64,000 nucleotides of DNA, from the NCBI GenBank assembly GCA_947498155.1, contig CANMJD010000002.1, positions 620,001 to 684,000 of the forward strand. Reading direction: 5' to 3'. The position numbers and the translations under genes were made by a program. The DNA is from an uncultured Pseudoruegeria sp. Lineage in GTDB: Bacteria; Pseudomonadota; Alphaproteobacteria; Rhodobacterales; Rhodobacteraceae. Each line of letters starts with the position of its first letter. The stretch's first letter is position 1. Shown here piece after piece: positions 33,874 through 43,976 of this stretch. Under the pieces are notes generated by a model. The model saw nothing but the letters and a program-made list of their open reading frames with translations, was not told the origin of the DNA and searched no databases.

Positions 33874-33923
33874 GCCTGCGAACGCAGGCGGCCTCCGGCG
33901 GGGATATTTAGGTCAAAATGAAA
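33874..33923 (+). repeat. Dispersed intergenic repeat, copy 6, with its own hairpin
   Basis: A GCCTGCG-AA-CGCAGGC hairpin (33874-33889) is followed by GCCTCCGGCGGGGATATTT and AGGTCAAAATGAAA. The hairpin takes the place of the variable stem seen in the long-form copies. It lies just after the terminator of the same-strand gene. Confidence 0.83.
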
Positions 33924-34150
33924 GCCAATGCACAGCAGATAAGAATCGGGGGGCAGGTCATGGTGGAGCACGTCATATAGGCCAGCTTTGCTGCGCCGAG
34001 CCGTTTTAGGGCGCTGGACGCAATTGTTCGGGAATTTATTGCCAAGGGATATTGGCTGTCGAGTTGGTTTGGCGTTGCGGATGCCGCCCGCAAGCGGGCC
34101 GCTCCGTCAAGGTCTTGCTCGTCTCGAACAAGGCTGGTTAAGATAGCAGA

Positions 34151-34178
34151 AGAGCCCGCCGATGTGCGGGCTCTTTTT
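34151..34178 (+). terminator. Orphan terminator upstream of xthA
   Basis: AGAGCCCGC and GCGGGCTCT form a nine-base stem followed by TTTT, 30 bases before the xthA start. The nearest upstream gene already has its own terminator 300 bases earlier. Confidence 0.88.
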
Positions 34179-34207
34179 ATCCCTGAAGGAATGCGGAGCA
34201 TTAAGCG

Positions 34208-34996
34208 ATGAGTTTTACCCTTGCCACCTGGAACATCAATTCTGTGCGCCTGAGAGAGCCTATCGTTTTGAAGCTGCTGCAAGAGCAGGCGCCCGATGTG
34301 TTGTGCCTGCAAGAATGCAAAAGTCCGGTGGATAAAATCCCGACAGAGGGTTTTGCAGCACTCGGCTATACCCACATGGTGGCGCGGGGCCAAAAGGGGT
34401 ATAACGGCGTGGCGATCCTGTCAAAAATCCCGATGGTTGAGGCAGGTGCCGAAGATTTCGCCGCCCTTGGCCACGCCCGTCATATTGCCGGTAAGCTTGA
34501 GAACGGCGTGACGGTGCAGAATTTCTATGTGCCCGCCGGTGGCGATGTGGCGGACCGCGAGGTGAATGAAAAATTCGGCCAGAAACTGGATTACCTTACC
34601 GAAATGCGTGACCATTTCCGCGCCGCTACCCCTGAAAAATCGATCCTTGTGGGTGATTTGAACATCGCACCGCGTGAAGACGATGTGTGGGATCACAAAA
34701 AGCTGTTGAAAGTGGTCAGCCATACCCCTGTTGAGGTCGCGCAGCTGGCGGAAACCCAAGAAGCAGGCGGCTGGATCGATGTGACCCGCGCCGATATTCC
34801 GGAGGGCAAGCTCTATAGCTGGTGGTCCTATCGGGCGCGCGATTGGGATGCGGCAGATAAGGGACGCCGGTTGGATCATGTCTGGGCGACGCCGGATATT
34901 TCCAATGCCGCCCATAGCAGCCGCGTCTATCGGGATGCACGCGGATGGGAAAAACCCAGCGATCATGCGCCGGTTTTTGCGACGTTTGATCTGTAG
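34208..34996 (+). CDS. xthA: Exodeoxyribonuclease III
   Basis: 262 residues of the exonuclease III family. SFTLATWNINSVRLREP, VLCLQECKSPVDKIP (metal-binding Glu), NGVAILSKIP, LVGDLNIAPREDDVWD (catalytic Asp and Asn), RLDHVWATPDI and PSDHAPVFATFDL (catalytic His) are all present. It cuts at abasic sites and removes 3' blocking groups. It is transcribed from its own promoter, since a terminator precedes it. Confidence 0.96.
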   Translation: MSFTLATWNINSVRLREPIVLKLLQEQAPDVLCLQECKSPVDKIPTEGFAALGYTHMVARGQKGYNGVAILSKIPMVEAGAEDFAALGHARHIAGKLENGVTVQNFYVPAGGDVADREVNEKFGQKLDYLTEMRDHFRAATPEKSILVGDLNIAPREDDVWDHKKLLKVVSHTPVEVAQLAETQEAGGWIDVTRADIPEGKLYSWWSYRARDWDAADKGRRLDHVWATPDISNAAHSSRVYRDARGWEKPSDHAPVFATFDL

Positions 34997-35008
34997 GTAC
35001 AGCCATCT

Positions 35009-35043
35009 AAAGCCGTCCGGTCCGCTGTTCTCGGGCGGCTTTT
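35009..35043 (+). terminator. Terminator of xthA
   Basis: AAAGCCGTCCG and CGGGCGGCTTT pair with one G-U wobble around a 12-base loop, then TTTT, beginning 13 bases after the stop. Confidence 0.82.
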
Positions 35044-35074
35044 GGCCAATCGAACAGCGAAAAGACCTCTGGGG

Positions 35075-35356
35075 CTACTCGGTCAGGTAATCGGCAGAAA
35101 CATATCCGGTCACGCCCGTTGCGTTGGCAAGGGCAACACGGCACCAGCGCTGGCCCAATTCTGTGACACAGCTCAGACGGTTTAGCGCAGTACCGTCCGG
35201 CAGCCCCAAGATCACCTTATATTCAAGGCTCGGACCGGCGCGCAATTTCAGCAATTCATCGCCCGCCCCTTTGACGGTTGTGGCGGTGCCCAGCACCGAA
35301 CTGCAGCTGGCAAGAAGCAGGCCGGTGAAAAGAACGGGGAGTGTGATGCGGCGCAT
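35075..35356 (-). CDS. SH3-domain lipoprotein
   Basis: 93 residues from ATG 35356, chosen because it opens a lipoprotein signal (RRITLPVLFTGLLLASCSS, lipobox LASC). The rest is a bacterial SH3 domain: LKLRAGPSLEYKVILGLPDG, and RWCRVALANATGVTGYVSA. Such domains usually bind cell-wall peptides. The protein should be anchored to a membrane. Confidence 0.85.
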   Translation of the reverse strand: MRRITLPVLFTGLLLASCSSVLGTATTVKGAGDELLKLRAGPSLEYKVILGLPDGTALNRLSCVTELGQRWCRVALANATGVTGYVSADYLTE

Positions 35357-35511
35357 GTTCGGGCTTTCTGTCCTTGGCTGTCGTTCAATCGATAGCGGAT
35401 GCAGGCTGTGACAGCCATCGTTTTGTGGGGTCATCTAATCGGGTTCAGATCAGCGATGACCAAACGCAGGATGCGGGGCGGTGTGCACAAAGAATGCGCA
35501 AAGAATCAGCA

Positions 35512-36753
35512 CTAAGCTGCCGTCCGTTCGCCCAAGGGGATTTCGCGGACCGGGAGATGCACAATCGCTGAAAACGCACCTATACCGACGCCGATCCACC
35601 AGACGAGGGTGTAATCTCCGAAGGTGTCATACATGCGGCCTCCCAGCCAAACGCCAAGAAAACTGCCAAGCTGGTGGGAAAAGAACACAATGCCATAAAG
35701 CGTGCCCATGTAGCGCAGCCCATAGATATAGGCGACGAGCCCGGAGGTCAGCGGCACGGTTGCCAGCCACAGAGAGCCCATGACGATGGAGAAGAGGATC
35801 ACCGAGGTCGGCGTGATCGGAAGCAAGATAAAAGTCGCCGCCACAAGGGTGCGTAGGATATAAATGCCTGCCAGAAGATATTTTTTTGAGTAGCGTTTTC
35901 CCAACCAGCTGGCGAAGAGCGTGCCAAAGATATTGGCCGCCCCAATCAGGGAAATCGCAATCGCGCCAAGGGCGGAAGTCGAGGTGATGCCAATATTATA
36001 CAGCATACCACCGGGCTGGATCGGGCCGCACATTTCTGTGACGAAAGCGGGGAAATGCGCCGTCACAAAAGACAGTTGATAGCCACAGGAAAAGAAGCCC
36101 AGAAAAATCAGTGTATAGCTGGGATCGCGAAAGGCTTTGCCGAGGATGTCGGACATGCTTTCTTCGAGCGCGGCCTTGGAGGCCGGCGGGGTGCGCATCA
36201 TCGGCAGGCAGAAAAGCACCATCAGGATCGAGGCCGCAAAGACCAGAAAGACCGATTGCCACGGCATGAATCCCAGTAACCATTCCGCCGTTGGTGCGCC
36301 AATGACCTGCCCCATCGATCCGGCTGCGGTTACAATGCCAAGCGCCATCGACCGGTTCTCATCCGAGGCCGCCCGACCGACAATGGCCAGAATGACACCA
36401 AAGCCCGTCCCGGCGATGCCAAAGCCGACCAGAATTTCCAGAAACTGATGGGCACCTGGAGTGACGGCAAAGGACGAGAGCACCAACCCTGCCGCATAGG
36501 TCAGAGCGCCGACAATAATGGCGCGGCGGTCCCCGAATTTTTCGGCAAAAGCCCCAAACAGCGGCTGCCCGATGCCCCAGGCAAGGTTTTGAATGGCAAT
36601 CGCCATGGAAAAATCAGACCGCAGCCAGCCGAATTCCTCGGCAATCGGAATTTGGAAGACGCCAAAGCTTGCGCGAATAGCAAAGCAGATCATGATCACC
36701 ATGCAGCCGCCGATCAGCACGGGGGACATCAGGGGCGCTTTGGATTGGGGCAT
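35512..36753 (-). CDS. MFS transporter
   Basis: 413 residues with 12 predicted membrane segments. The loop-2 region FGAFAEKFGDRRAIIVGAL and the central loop support the major facilitator superfamily. The family resembles oxalate/formate or monocarboxylate carriers, but substrate cannot be assigned. It is divergent from zapE. Confidence 0.88.
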   Translation of the reverse strand: MPQSKAPLMSPVLIGGCMVIMICFAIRASFGVFQIPIAEEFGWLRSDFSMAIAIQNLAWGIGQPLFGAFAEKFGDRRAIIVGALTYAAGLVLSSFAVTPGAHQFLEILVGFGIAGTGFGVILAIVGRAASDENRSMALGIVTAAGSMGQVIGAPTAEWLLGFMPWQSVFLVFAASILMVLFCLPMMRTPPASKAALEESMSDILGKAFRDPSYTLIFLGFFSCGYQLSFVTAHFPAFVTEMCGPIQPGGMLYNIGITSTSALGAIAISLIGAANIFGTLFASWLGKRYSKKYLLAGIYILRTLVAATFILLPITPTSVILFSIVMGSLWLATVPLTSGLVAYIYGLRYMGTLYGIVFFSHQLGSFLGVWLGGRMYDTFGDYTLVWWIGVGIGAFSAIVHLPVREIPLGERTAA

Positions 36754-36989
36754 GCGGGGGGCTTTCTATTGGTGGTGGAATGTGTGGCGGATGGAGGGCC
36801 GTGACGTCAATGGCAAAGTCGTTATGGGGGGCATCACCATTGGTGATCCGGGGTCAGGCAGGGCAAGGCGTCTGGGATATCGGCAGGATGGCGGTGGGCC
36901 GGTGTTGTGCAAATTCGCCCTTCTTGCCCACAGGATCGCTTGGCATTTGCTGCGTTTCTTGGCAGGAGGGAACCTAAGAGGACTGGCAC
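36754..36989. other. 236-base divergent gap between the MFS gene and zapE
   Basis: The gap contains the zapE ribosome binding site (AAGAGGACTGGCAC before ATG 36990). Frames here are shadows. I see no repeat, RNA or clear promoter. Confidence 0.6.
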
Positions 36990-38075
36990 ATGGCAAATTT
37001 GATTGAAACATATGCGGCGCGGGTTGCAGAGGGCGTTCTGACCGCAGATCCGGCGCAACAGGCGGTTTTACCCTATCTGGAAGAACTGCGGGTGGCGCTT
37101 GAAACCGAGGTGCCGAAGAAAAAGGGACTGCTGGGCGGGCTATTTGGCAAACCCGCAGCGCCAGCGCCCAAGGGCCTGTATTTGTGGGGCGGTGTGGGGC
37201 GCGGCAAATCGATGGTCATGGATTTGTTTGTCGACTGTCTGGAAATCCCTGACAAACGGCGGGTACATTTCCATGCTTTCATGCAAGAGGTCCATGCCGG
37301 ATTGCACAAAGCCCGCCAGACCGGTGTCGAGGATGCGATCACACCGGTCGCCGAAGCGATTGCCGATCAGGTGCGGCTGCTGGCGTTTGATGAGATGCAG
37401 ATCAGCGATATTACCGACGCGATGATTGTGGGGCGGTTGTTTGACAAGCTGTTTGCCGCCGGTGTTGTGGTGGTTACGACCTCAAACCGCGTGCCGGATG
37501 ATCTGTATAAGGACGGGTTGAACCGGCATTTGTTTTTACCGTTTATCGACTTGCTGAAGGAACGCATGATCATCCACGAAATGGTCAGCCCGAAGGATTA
37601 CCGGCAGGATCGATTGGCGGGATCGCCGGTGTATTTTACGCCGGTAAATGCAGAGACGCGGGCGCGGATTGATACGGTCTGGCAGGATTTGACAGGCGGT
37701 AAGGCCGAGCCGTTGACGCTTTATGTGAACAAGCGTGCAGTGGAAATTCCGGCTTTTCACAATGGCTGCGCTCGGGCGCGGTTTTATGATCTATGCGGTC
37801 GCCCTTTGGGGGCAGCGGATTATCTGGCGCTGGCAGAGGCCGCGCGGGTGTTGGTTTTGGAGGATATTCCAAGCCTGTCGCGCAATAACTTTAATGAGGC
37901 CAAGCGGTTCGTTACTTTGATCGATGCGCTGTATGAAGCAAAGGTACGGCTGATTTGTTCCGCCGCCGCAGCGCCAGAGATGCTGTATCTGGAAGGCGAA
38001 GGTACATTTGAATTCGAGCGTACCGCCAGTCGGTTGCGCGAAATGCAGGACGCCGATTGGGGCCGGGCCGGGTAA
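36990..38075 (+). CDS. zapE: Cell division protein ZapE
   Basis: 361 residues of the AFG1-like ATPase family. Walker A GLYLWGGVGRGKSMVMDLF near residue 66, VHFHAFMQEVHAGLH, Walker B VRLLAFDEMQISDITDAM, VVTTSNRVPDDLYKDGLN and IPSLSRNNFNEAKRF. ZapE associates with the division ring and affects FtsZ polymers. A long-form repeat begins immediately after the stop. Confidence 0.93.
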   Translation: MANLIETYAARVAEGVLTADPAQQAVLPYLEELRVALETEVPKKKGLLGGLFGKPAAPAPKGLYLWGGVGRGKSMVMDLFVDCLEIPDKRRVHFHAFMQEVHAGLHKARQTGVEDAITPVAEAIADQVRLLAFDEMQISDITDAMIVGRLFDKLFAAGVVVVTTSNRVPDDLYKDGLNRHLFLPFIDLLKERMIIHEMVSPKDYRQDRLAGSPVYFTPVNAETRARIDTVWQDLTGGKAEPLTLYVNKRAVEIPAFHNGCARARFYDLCGRPLGAADYLALAEAARVLVLEDIPSLSRNNFNEAKRFVTLIDALYEAKVRLICSAAAAPEMLYLEGEGTFEFERTASRLREMQDADWGRAG

Positions 38076-38133
38076 GGGGCGCTGCCCCCGTCGCCCGAAG
38101 GCGACTCCCCCGGGATATTTTTGTCAAAATGAA
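38076..38133 (+). repeat. Dispersed intergenic repeat, copy 7 (long form)
   Basis: Directly at the zapE stop: GGGGCGCTGCCCCC, then GTCGCC-CGAA-GGCGAC hairpin, CTCCCCCGGGATATTTTT, and the GTCAAAATGAA tail. It ends 13 bases from the convergent folC stop. This is the best preserved long copy. Confidence 0.87.
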
Positions 38134-38146
38134 GCGCGAGGCCGGT

Positions 38147-39418
38147 TTAGCCGTTTTCGCGCAGCACGTTGCCCGCCAGATAGAGAGATCCACAGATCAG
38201 GATGCGCGCCTTTGGCGATTGGGTGACGATGGCCTCTATCGCGGTTTGCACATCGATGGCGGTAAAGCTTTGCAAGCCGACCGCTTTGGCGGCTTTAGCG
38301 GTGTCGTCGGCGGAGAGCGTGGCGGTTTCGCCGGGGATAGAGACAGCCGTCAGGGTTTGCGCAACGCTGGCCATCGGGCGCAGGTAGCCACCGATGTCTT
38401 TGGTGTTGAGCATGCCGCAGATCAGATGGGTTGGCTTTTCGGGCAGGGTTTTAAGCAAAGCCGCGATGGCCTCTCCGGCGGCGGGGTTGTGACCACCGTC
38501 CAGCCAAAGCTCTGCCTCACCCGCCGCTTTGATCAATGGGCCTTTGCGCAGGCGTTGCATACGGGCGGGCCATGTCACATTTGTCATCGCACCTTCGCAG
38601 GCGGCTTCATTGGTAGCAAGGCTGCGTAGGGTTGCAATCGCCATGCCTGCGTTGTCGATCTGATGCGCGCCCGGCAGGGCGGGCAAGGGCAGGTCCAGAA
38701 GACCGGTTTCATCCTGAAAAACGAGCCGCCCGCGTTCTTCCCAGACATGCCAATGCTGGTTCTGGACTAGAAGCGGCGCGCCAAGGCGGGCGGCTTTGGC
38801 CTCGATCATCTCTAGAGCAGTATCTTCCTGACGGCCAACAATGCATGGCACGCCGCGTTTGATGATCCCGGCTTTTTCTCCGGCAATTTGCTCCAAAGTA
38901 TCGCCCAGAAACTGTTGATGATCGATGGAGACTGGGGTGATTACCGTGCGCAGGGGATCAATGACGTTGGTGGCGTCCAACCGCCCGCCGAGCCCGACTT
39001 CGAGCAGGGTGTAATCTGCAGGTGTTCGGGTAAAAGCCAGCAGACCGGCGACGGTGGTGATCTCGAAATAGGTGATCTGTTCACCGCCGTTGGCGGTGTA
39101 GCATTCATCCAGTATCTGCGTCAGCGCCTCTTCGGAGATCAGATCTCCGGCCAAGCGAATCCTTTCGTGGAAGCGGGCCAAATGCGGCGAGGTATAAGCA
39201 TGCACCTTCTTATCTGCCGCCTCTAGTCCGGCGCGGATCATTGCCTGTGTGGAGCCTTTGCCGTTGGTGCCTGCGATATGGATCACCGGAGGGAGTTTTT
39301 GCTCCGGATGTTCCAGTGCGGCCAGCAACCGCCAGACCCGATCCAGCGTCAGGTCCATCAGTTTCGGGTGCAGCGCCATCATCCGTTCGAGGATGGCGTC
39401 CGAACCTGTGCCGCTCAT
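38147..39418 (-). CDS. folC: Bifunctional folylpolyglutamate/dihydrofolate synthase
   Basis: 423 residues. ATP-binding [56 protein letters not shown], and the C-terminal [13 protein letters not shown] with LIICG-type region [15 protein letters not shown]. It adds glutamate to dihydropteroate and to folates. It overlaps accD by four bases, as in many proteobacteria. Confidence 0.95.
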   Translation of the reverse strand: MSGTGSDAILERMMALHPKLMDLTLDRVWRLLAALEHPEQKLPPVIHIAGTNGKGSTQAMIRAGLEAADKKVHAYTSPHLARFHERIRLAGDLISEEALTQILDECYTANGGEQITYFEITTVAGLLAFTRTPADYTLLEVGLGGRLDATNVIDPLRTVITPVSIDHQQFLGDTLEQIAGEKAGIIKRGVPCIVGRQEDTALEMIEAKAARLGAPLLVQNQHWHVWEERGRLVFQDETGLLDLPLPALPGAHQIDNAGMAIATLRSLATNEAACEGAMTNVTWPARMQRLRKGPLIKAAGEAELWLDGGHNPAAGEAIAALLKTLPEKPTHLICGMLNTKDIGGYLRPMASVAQTLTAVSIPGETATLSADDTAKAAKAVGLQSFTAIDVQTAIEAIVTQSPKARILICGSLYLAGNVLRENG

Positions 39419-40365
39419 GCTTTGGGCTGTTCCGCTGGGCTTTCCTCAGGAGGGGATTCCGGCATCGGCAGCGCCTCTGTTTCGGCGGGCTTTGGCAGAT
39501 TGCCCTTCACCGCAGGCGGCATTTTCATCAGCAGGCGGCAGAGCGTAATCAGGTTGTCGCGCATATCCTTACGGTGCACCACCTGATCCAGCATGCCGTG
39601 GTCCAGCAAATATTCGGAACGCTGGAACCCCTCGGGCAGTTTCTCTCGGATGGTTTGTTCGATCACGCGGGTGCCGGCAAAACCGATCAGCGCGTTGGGT
39701 TCGGCGATCTGCACATCCCCCAGCATCGCATAAGAGGCCGTCACCCCGCCGGTGGTCGGATGGGTCAGCACGACGATATAGGGCAGGCCCGCTTCTTTGA
39801 GCATCTGCACGGCTACGGTGGTGCGCGGCATTTGCATCAAGGACAGGATGCCTTCTTGCATGCGCGCGCCGCCGGCAGCGGAAAACAGGATCAGCGGGCA
39901 TTTCAAATCCACCGCGCGTTCGGCGGCGGCAATAATGGCGTTGCCCACATACATGCCCATCGATCCCCCCATGAAAGAGAAATCCTGCGCTGCGGCCACA
40001 ATCTGGGTTTCGCCCATCTTGCCCTCGGCAATCAGCATCGCATCTTTTTCGCCGGTCTTTTTGACCGCCGCTTTCATTCGGTCGGGGTATTTCTTCTGAT
40101 CTTTGAAATGCAGCGGATCGGCCACCACATCGGGCACTGCGATTTCGACAAAAATGCCGCCGTCAAACAGCGCATCAAAGCGTTCGCGTGGCGTAAAGGC
40201 GAGGTGATGCTCGCAGCTGCTGCAGACCTGCAGATTGTCCGAAAGCTCCCGATGGAACAGCATGGTGCCGCATTCGGGGCATTTGGTCCATAGGTTCTCG
40301 GGCACCTCGCGACGCGAAAACAGCGAGTTGATCCGAGGGCGGACGTAGTTTGTAATCCAGTTCAT
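39415..40365 (-). CDS. accD: Acetyl-CoA carboxylase carboxyltransferase subunit beta
   Basis: 316 residues from ATG 40365, giving [19 protein letters not shown]. The zinc finger has cysteines in [10 protein letters not shown] and QVCSSCEHH. Carboxyltransferase sequences [37 protein letters not shown] and [19 protein letters not shown] are intact. The C-terminal 30 residues are a Pro/Glu-rich tail. It forms malonyl-CoA with AccA, encoded elsewhere. Confidence 0.96.
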   Translation of the reverse strand: MNWITNYVRPRINSLFSRREVPENLWTKCPECGTMLFHRELSDNLQVCSSCEHHLAFTPRERFDALFDGGIFVEIAVPDVVADPLHFKDQKKYPDRMKAAVKKTGEKDAMLIAEGKMGETQIVAAAQDFSFMGGSMGMYVGNAIIAAAERAVDLKCPLILFSAAGGARMQEGILSLMQMPRTTVAVQMLKEAGLPYIVVLTHPTTGGVTASYAMLGDVQIAEPNALIGFAGTRVIEQTIREKLPEGFQRSEYLLDHGMLDQVVHRKDMRDNLITLCRLLMKMPPAVKGNLPKPAETEALPMPESPPEESPAEQPKA

Positions 40366-40428
40366 ACAGCTTCTGGTCCCTGTGCCTGTGTTGCTCCCTG
40401 AAATAAGCGGCTGCGCGACGAATTGCAA

Positions 40429-41325
40429 TCAGACCTTAAGCGCAATTCGGATTGCAAGCCAGCTACAGAGGATCACCGCCAGATCAATCAGGATCAGTGG
40501 ATCGGCCATCGGCAGGTCCGCCAACGAAAAAGGCAACCTGTAAAGCGCCAGCCCCGAGAGCGGGCCCGCAGGGCTGATCAGCAGGATGCTAAAGGCGTTA
40601 TTGACAAAATGCAGCCCGATGGCTGCGCCAAGATTGCCGGTGCGTGCGGTCAGATCGGCGGCAAAAAGCCCGAAGCCAAAGGCCCAAAGCACAACCAGCC
40701 AGGCATTTTCGCCGTTTCCGGCAGGCGTATAATGCGCCAGCCCAAAAAGCGCCGATGGTAGGACCATCCAGATCAGCGGGCTTTGAAAACGGGCGGCAAG
40801 CTGTTGCTGGATATAGCCGCGAAACAGCACTTCTTCGGCACTGACCTGCAGCAACAGCGCGGGCACAGCGATGAAAAGCAAGCTAAACCACGTGGCCACG
40901 GGCAGGTTGGGCACCAGTTCCGGCAGGGCATAGGGCGGCAGCACAAAAACCAGCAGGTTGATGCCAAGGGTCGCAACAAGTGCGAGGCTAAAACAGCTAA
41001 GGGCCATGCGGGCGGGACCAAGTAACGTCAACACGCCGCGCTTATGCAACAGGCGCGCCGCTCCCGCAGTGCCCAGCACCATAAACCCGAACCCCATCAA
41101 TAAGGCGAGGGTTGCAGAGGGGCTGCTGGTGGGATCGGGGGTGTCAAAGGTGCTCGGCTCAATCGCGTTGCTCAGGGTTGCGGTGAACAACAGCGTGCCC
41201 AGAATCATATAGAGCGCGGCGGTCAGGACCAGCCCGAGGATCAACCGCCAAAGCTGCGGATAAGCGCGGGCGGGCGCGACCAGCGTCTCATGGGGGGCAT
41301 AGGCGGTGGAATGGCTCTGTCTCAT
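40429..41325 (-). CDS. CPBP-family intramembrane metalloprotease
   Basis: 298 residues with about eight membrane segments, starting at ATG 41325. The CPBP (Rce1-like) motifs are present: EEVLFRGYIQQQLA, SALFGLAHYTPAG and GLHFVNNAFSIL. Members cleave membrane or prenylated proteins, or confer immunity to peptides. The upstream methionine at 41496 would add non-family sequence. It is divergent from ilvD. Confidence 0.88.
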   Translation of the reverse strand: MRQSHSTAYAPHETLVAPARAYPQLWRLILGLVLTAALYMILGTLLFTATLSNAIEPSTFDTPDPTSSPSATLALLMGFGFMVLGTAGAARLLHKRGVLTLLGPARMALSCFSLALVATLGINLLVFVLPPYALPELVPNLPVATWFSLLFIAVPALLLQVSAEEVLFRGYIQQQLAARFQSPLIWMVLPSALFGLAHYTPAGNGENAWLVVLWAFGFGLFAADLTARTGNLGAAIGLHFVNNAFSILLISPAGPLSGLALYRLPFSLADLPMADPLILIDLAVILCSWLAIRIALKV

Positions 41326-41498
41326 GGCGCGGGACGCTAGCGGAGCGGATGGGAGAGGGCAATGGGGGGAGGCGTCAATCCCTTTGATGCTCAAGAAAGC
41401 CATCTGCCTTTCGCAGAGGTCTCTTTTCCCCACATCCCGCTTGTCCTTTGCCTGCCTTTTGCCTATTCCCATTTCAGCCAGTTTTATGGGAGGCATCC

Positions 41499-43232
41499 AT
41501 GACCAATCCGACCTTTGACAAGTCCAAACTACCCAGCCGTCACGTTACAGAAGGGCCGGCCCGTGCGCCGCACCGTTCTTATATGTATGCGATGGGCCTT
41601 TCCGAGGCCGAAATTCACCAGCCTTTGGTCGGTGTGGCCACCTGCTGGAACGAAGCGGCGCCCTGTAACATCGCGCTGAACCGTCAGGCGCAATCGGTGA
41701 AGATGGGCGTGAAACAAGCGATGGGCACGCCCCGCGAATTCACCACCATCACCGTGACCGACGGCATCGCCATGGGCCACGAGGGCATGCGCTCTTCGCT
41801 TGCGTCCCGCGAAGCCATTGCCGATACGGTTGAACTGACCATGCGCGGCCATTGTTATGACGCGATTGTCGGTCTTGCGGGTTGTGATAAATCCCTTCCG
41901 GGGATGATGATGGCGATGGTGCGTCTGAATACGCCGTCGGTCTTTATCTACGGTGGCTCGATCCTGCCGGGTCGCCACAATGGTCAGGACGTTACCGTTC
42001 AGGATGTGTTCGAGGCTGTGGGCCAGCATCAGGCGGGCAATCTTTCGACCTGCGAATTGGAAAAACTCGAAGCTGTCGCTTGCCCGTCGGCCGGGGCCTG
42101 TGGTGGCCAGTTCACCGCCAACACCATGGCCTGTGTGTCCGAAGCCATCGGCCTTGCGCTGCCAAACTCTGCCGGTGCGCCAGCCCCTTATGAAAGCCGC
42201 GACCAATATGGAGAGGCCTCGGGCCGTGCGGTGATGAACCTGATCGCCAAGAACATCCGTGCGCGCGATATCGTCACCCGTGACTCGTTGATCAACGCGG
42301 CGCGCATCGTTGCCTGTACCGGTGGCTCGACCAATGCCGGTCTGCACTTGCCAGCGATTGCGCATGAAGCCGGTATCGATTTCGATCTGGATGACGTCTG
42401 CGACATCTTCCGCGACACGCCTTATTTCGTCGATCTGAAACCGGGTGGGCAGTATGTGGCCAAAGACCTTTATGAAGCTGGCGGTGTGCCGGTTGTGATG
42501 AAGCAGCTGGACAAGGCCGGCCTGATCAATCGCGATTGTATGACCGTTACCGGCTATTCCATCGGTGAAGAGATTGACCGTGTGTCCCGCGAAGCCGATG
42601 GCAAGGTGATCCATGCCGTTGATACGCCGCTGACTGAAACCGGTGGTGTCGTCGGTCTTAAAGGCAATGTGGCGCCTGAGGGTGCGATTGTGAAAGTTGC
42701 CGGCATGAGCGAGGACCAACAGGTCTTTACCGGTCCGGCCCGCGTGTTTGAATGCGAAGAAGAGGCTTTTGCCGCCGTTCAGGAACGCGCTTACAAAGAA
42801 GGCGAAGTGCTTGTGATCCGCAACGAGGGCCCATCCGGTGGTCCGGGTATGCGCGAAATGCTGTCAACCACAGCGGCGCTGTCGGGGCAGGGCATGGGCA
42901 AAAAAGTCGCCCTGATCACTGATGGCCGTTTCTCTGGTGCGACGCGCGGGTTCTGTGTGGGCCACGTTGGGCCAGAAGCCGCTCATGGCGGGCCAATCGC
43001 GTTGCTGCAGGATGGCGACATGATTACGATTAACGCTCTCACCGGTGAGATTTCCGCAGATGTATCTGAGGCAGATTTCGCCAAGCGTAAAGAAAACTGG
43101 GCTGGCCCCCGCGAAACGATCTATGCCTCTGGTGCGTTGTGGAAATACGCCCAACAGGTGCAGGCAACGAACAAGGGCGCCGTGACCCATCCCGGCGGCA
43201 AAGCAGAAAAGCATGTTTACATGGACCTCTAA
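41499..43232 (+). CDS. ilvD: Dihydroxy-acid dehydratase
   Basis: 577 residues from ATG 41499, with GGGAGG upstream. Iron-sulfur cysteines and signature are seen: [54 protein letters not shown], and the active-site stretch [19 protein letters not shown]. It makes the keto acids of valine, leucine and isoleucine. The end overlaps the start of the following lipoprotein gene by 20 bases. leuC at the other end of the window belongs to the same pathway but is not linked. Confidence 0.97.
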   Translation: MTNPTFDKSKLPSRHVTEGPARAPHRSYMYAMGLSEAEIHQPLVGVATCWNEAAPCNIALNRQAQSVKMGVKQAMGTPREFTTITVTDGIAMGHEGMRSSLASREAIADTVELTMRGHCYDAIVGLAGCDKSLPGMMMAMVRLNTPSVFIYGGSILPGRHNGQDVTVQDVFEAVGQHQAGNLSTCELEKLEAVACPSAGACGGQFTANTMACVSEAIGLALPNSAGAPAPYESRDQYGEASGRAVMNLIAKNIRARDIVTRDSLINAARIVACTGGSTNAGLHLPAIAHEAGIDFDLDDVCDIFRDTPYFVDLKPGGQYVAKDLYEAGGVPVVMKQLDKAGLINRDCMTVTGYSIGEEIDRVSREADGKVIHAVDTPLTETGGVVGLKGNVAPEGAIVKVAGMSEDQQVFTGPARVFECEEEAFAAVQERAYKEGEVLVIRNEGPSGGPGMREMLSTTAALSGQGMGKKVALITDGRFSGATRGFCVGHVGPEAAHGGPIALLQDGDMITINALTGEISADVSEADFAKRKENWAGPRETIYASGALWKYAQQVQATNKGAVTHPGGKAEKHVYMDL

Positions 43233-43887
43233 GGTCAAACTTCCATTTGGCGCGGCGGCATGGGTCGCCGCGTCCATTCTTTTGGTGGCAGGCTGTGACA
43301 CAGGACCGATGGTCACCTCTGCCCAAGGCGCCAAAGATCTGGCGCGACTGGCCCCTGCAAAAGTTTCGGTGACAAGCCCCGGATTGGTGATCGCCGGTCC
43401 CCGCGGCTATTGTGTTGATCCTTCGGCCTCTCAGAATGCACCCGATAGCGCCTTTGTCCTTTTAGGAAGCTGCGCGGCCATTGCCCGTACGGATGCGGTG
43501 CCCGAACCCAAAACATTGGCGGTTTTAACTGCCACCGTGCGCGACAATACCGGCGGTTATTCGATCCGTCAGACCCTGCCGGTGCTGGATCGTTATTTCC
43601 GCTCTGAAGAGGGGCGCAAAACCCTGAGCCGCGATCATAAGGCACAGACCGTACAGGTGCTGGATACACGCCAGCTGGGGGATGCGTTTTTTGTGCTGGC
43701 CAAGGATCAAAGCCGATCCATCGCACCGGAGCTTTCGGATTCATCCTGGCGGGCATTTTTTGATGTCGAGGGCCGGTTGGTGTCTGCGACCGTGATGGGC
43801 ACTCGGCAGCAACCAATTTCTGAAAAAGAGTCACTTGCGGTGTTAAAGACTTTTGTGAAACGAATAAATCGCGAAAATGCGTCTTAA
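43213..43887 (+). CDS. Uncharacterised lipoprotein
   Basis: 224 residues with a lipoprotein signal ([16 protein letters not shown]; lipobox VAGC, lipidated Cys at about residue 28). The mature part has no motif I recognise; it includes paired cysteines ([10 protein letters not shown] and LLGSCAAIA) that may bond. It starts inside the last codons of ilvD in a different frame, so it is expressed at least partly from that message; no good ribosome binding site is evident. Confidence 0.78.
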   Translation: MFTWTSKVKLPFGAAAWVAASILLVAGCDTGPMVTSAQGAKDLARLAPAKVSVTSPGLVIAGPRGYCVDPSASQNAPDSAFVLLGSCAAIARTDAVPEPKTLAVLTATVRDNTGGYSIRQTLPVLDRYFRSEEGRKTLSRDHKAQTVQVLDTRQLGDAFFVLAKDQSRSIAPELSDSSWRAFFDVEGRLVSATVMGTRQQPISEKESLAVLKTFVKRINRENAS

Positions 43888-43976
43888 GAGTTGATCGCGG
43901 ATCGATTGATTGTTTTGATAGTCGCCATTAGAGCGAAACGAAAAAAACATTCAGCAATCAGGCGAGTATCCATTTC

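Larger units (their letters stand above)
33795..34207 (+). other. 413-base noncoding stretch between cenR-like gene and xthA
   Basis: It contains, in order, a terminator (33846-33873), a GCCTGCG-AA-CGCAGGC hairpin (33874-33889), repeat copy 6 (33891-33923), about 225 bases with no recognised feature, and a second plus-strand terminator (34151-34178). No coding frame is convincing. A frame from ATG 33918 is broken by TAG after 20 codons, and its codons are atypical. The second terminator has no gene before it, so a small RNA is possible here. Confidence 0.6.

Noticed and set aside
33918-34207. Plus-strand frame across the cenR-xthA gap, starting at ATG 33918
   Set aside because: It is interrupted by TAG after 20 codons, starts inside the dispersed repeat, uses atypical codons, and the strong terminator lies in it.
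33908-34393. 161-residue minus-strand frame antisense to xthA's 5' end
   Set aside because: Its composition (many Arg, Ser, Cys) looks like a shadow of xthA and the noncoding gap; no ribosome binding site.
41529-42719. 396-residue minus-strand frame opposite ilvD
   Set aside because: Shadow frame produced by codon bias of ilvD; no family resemblance.
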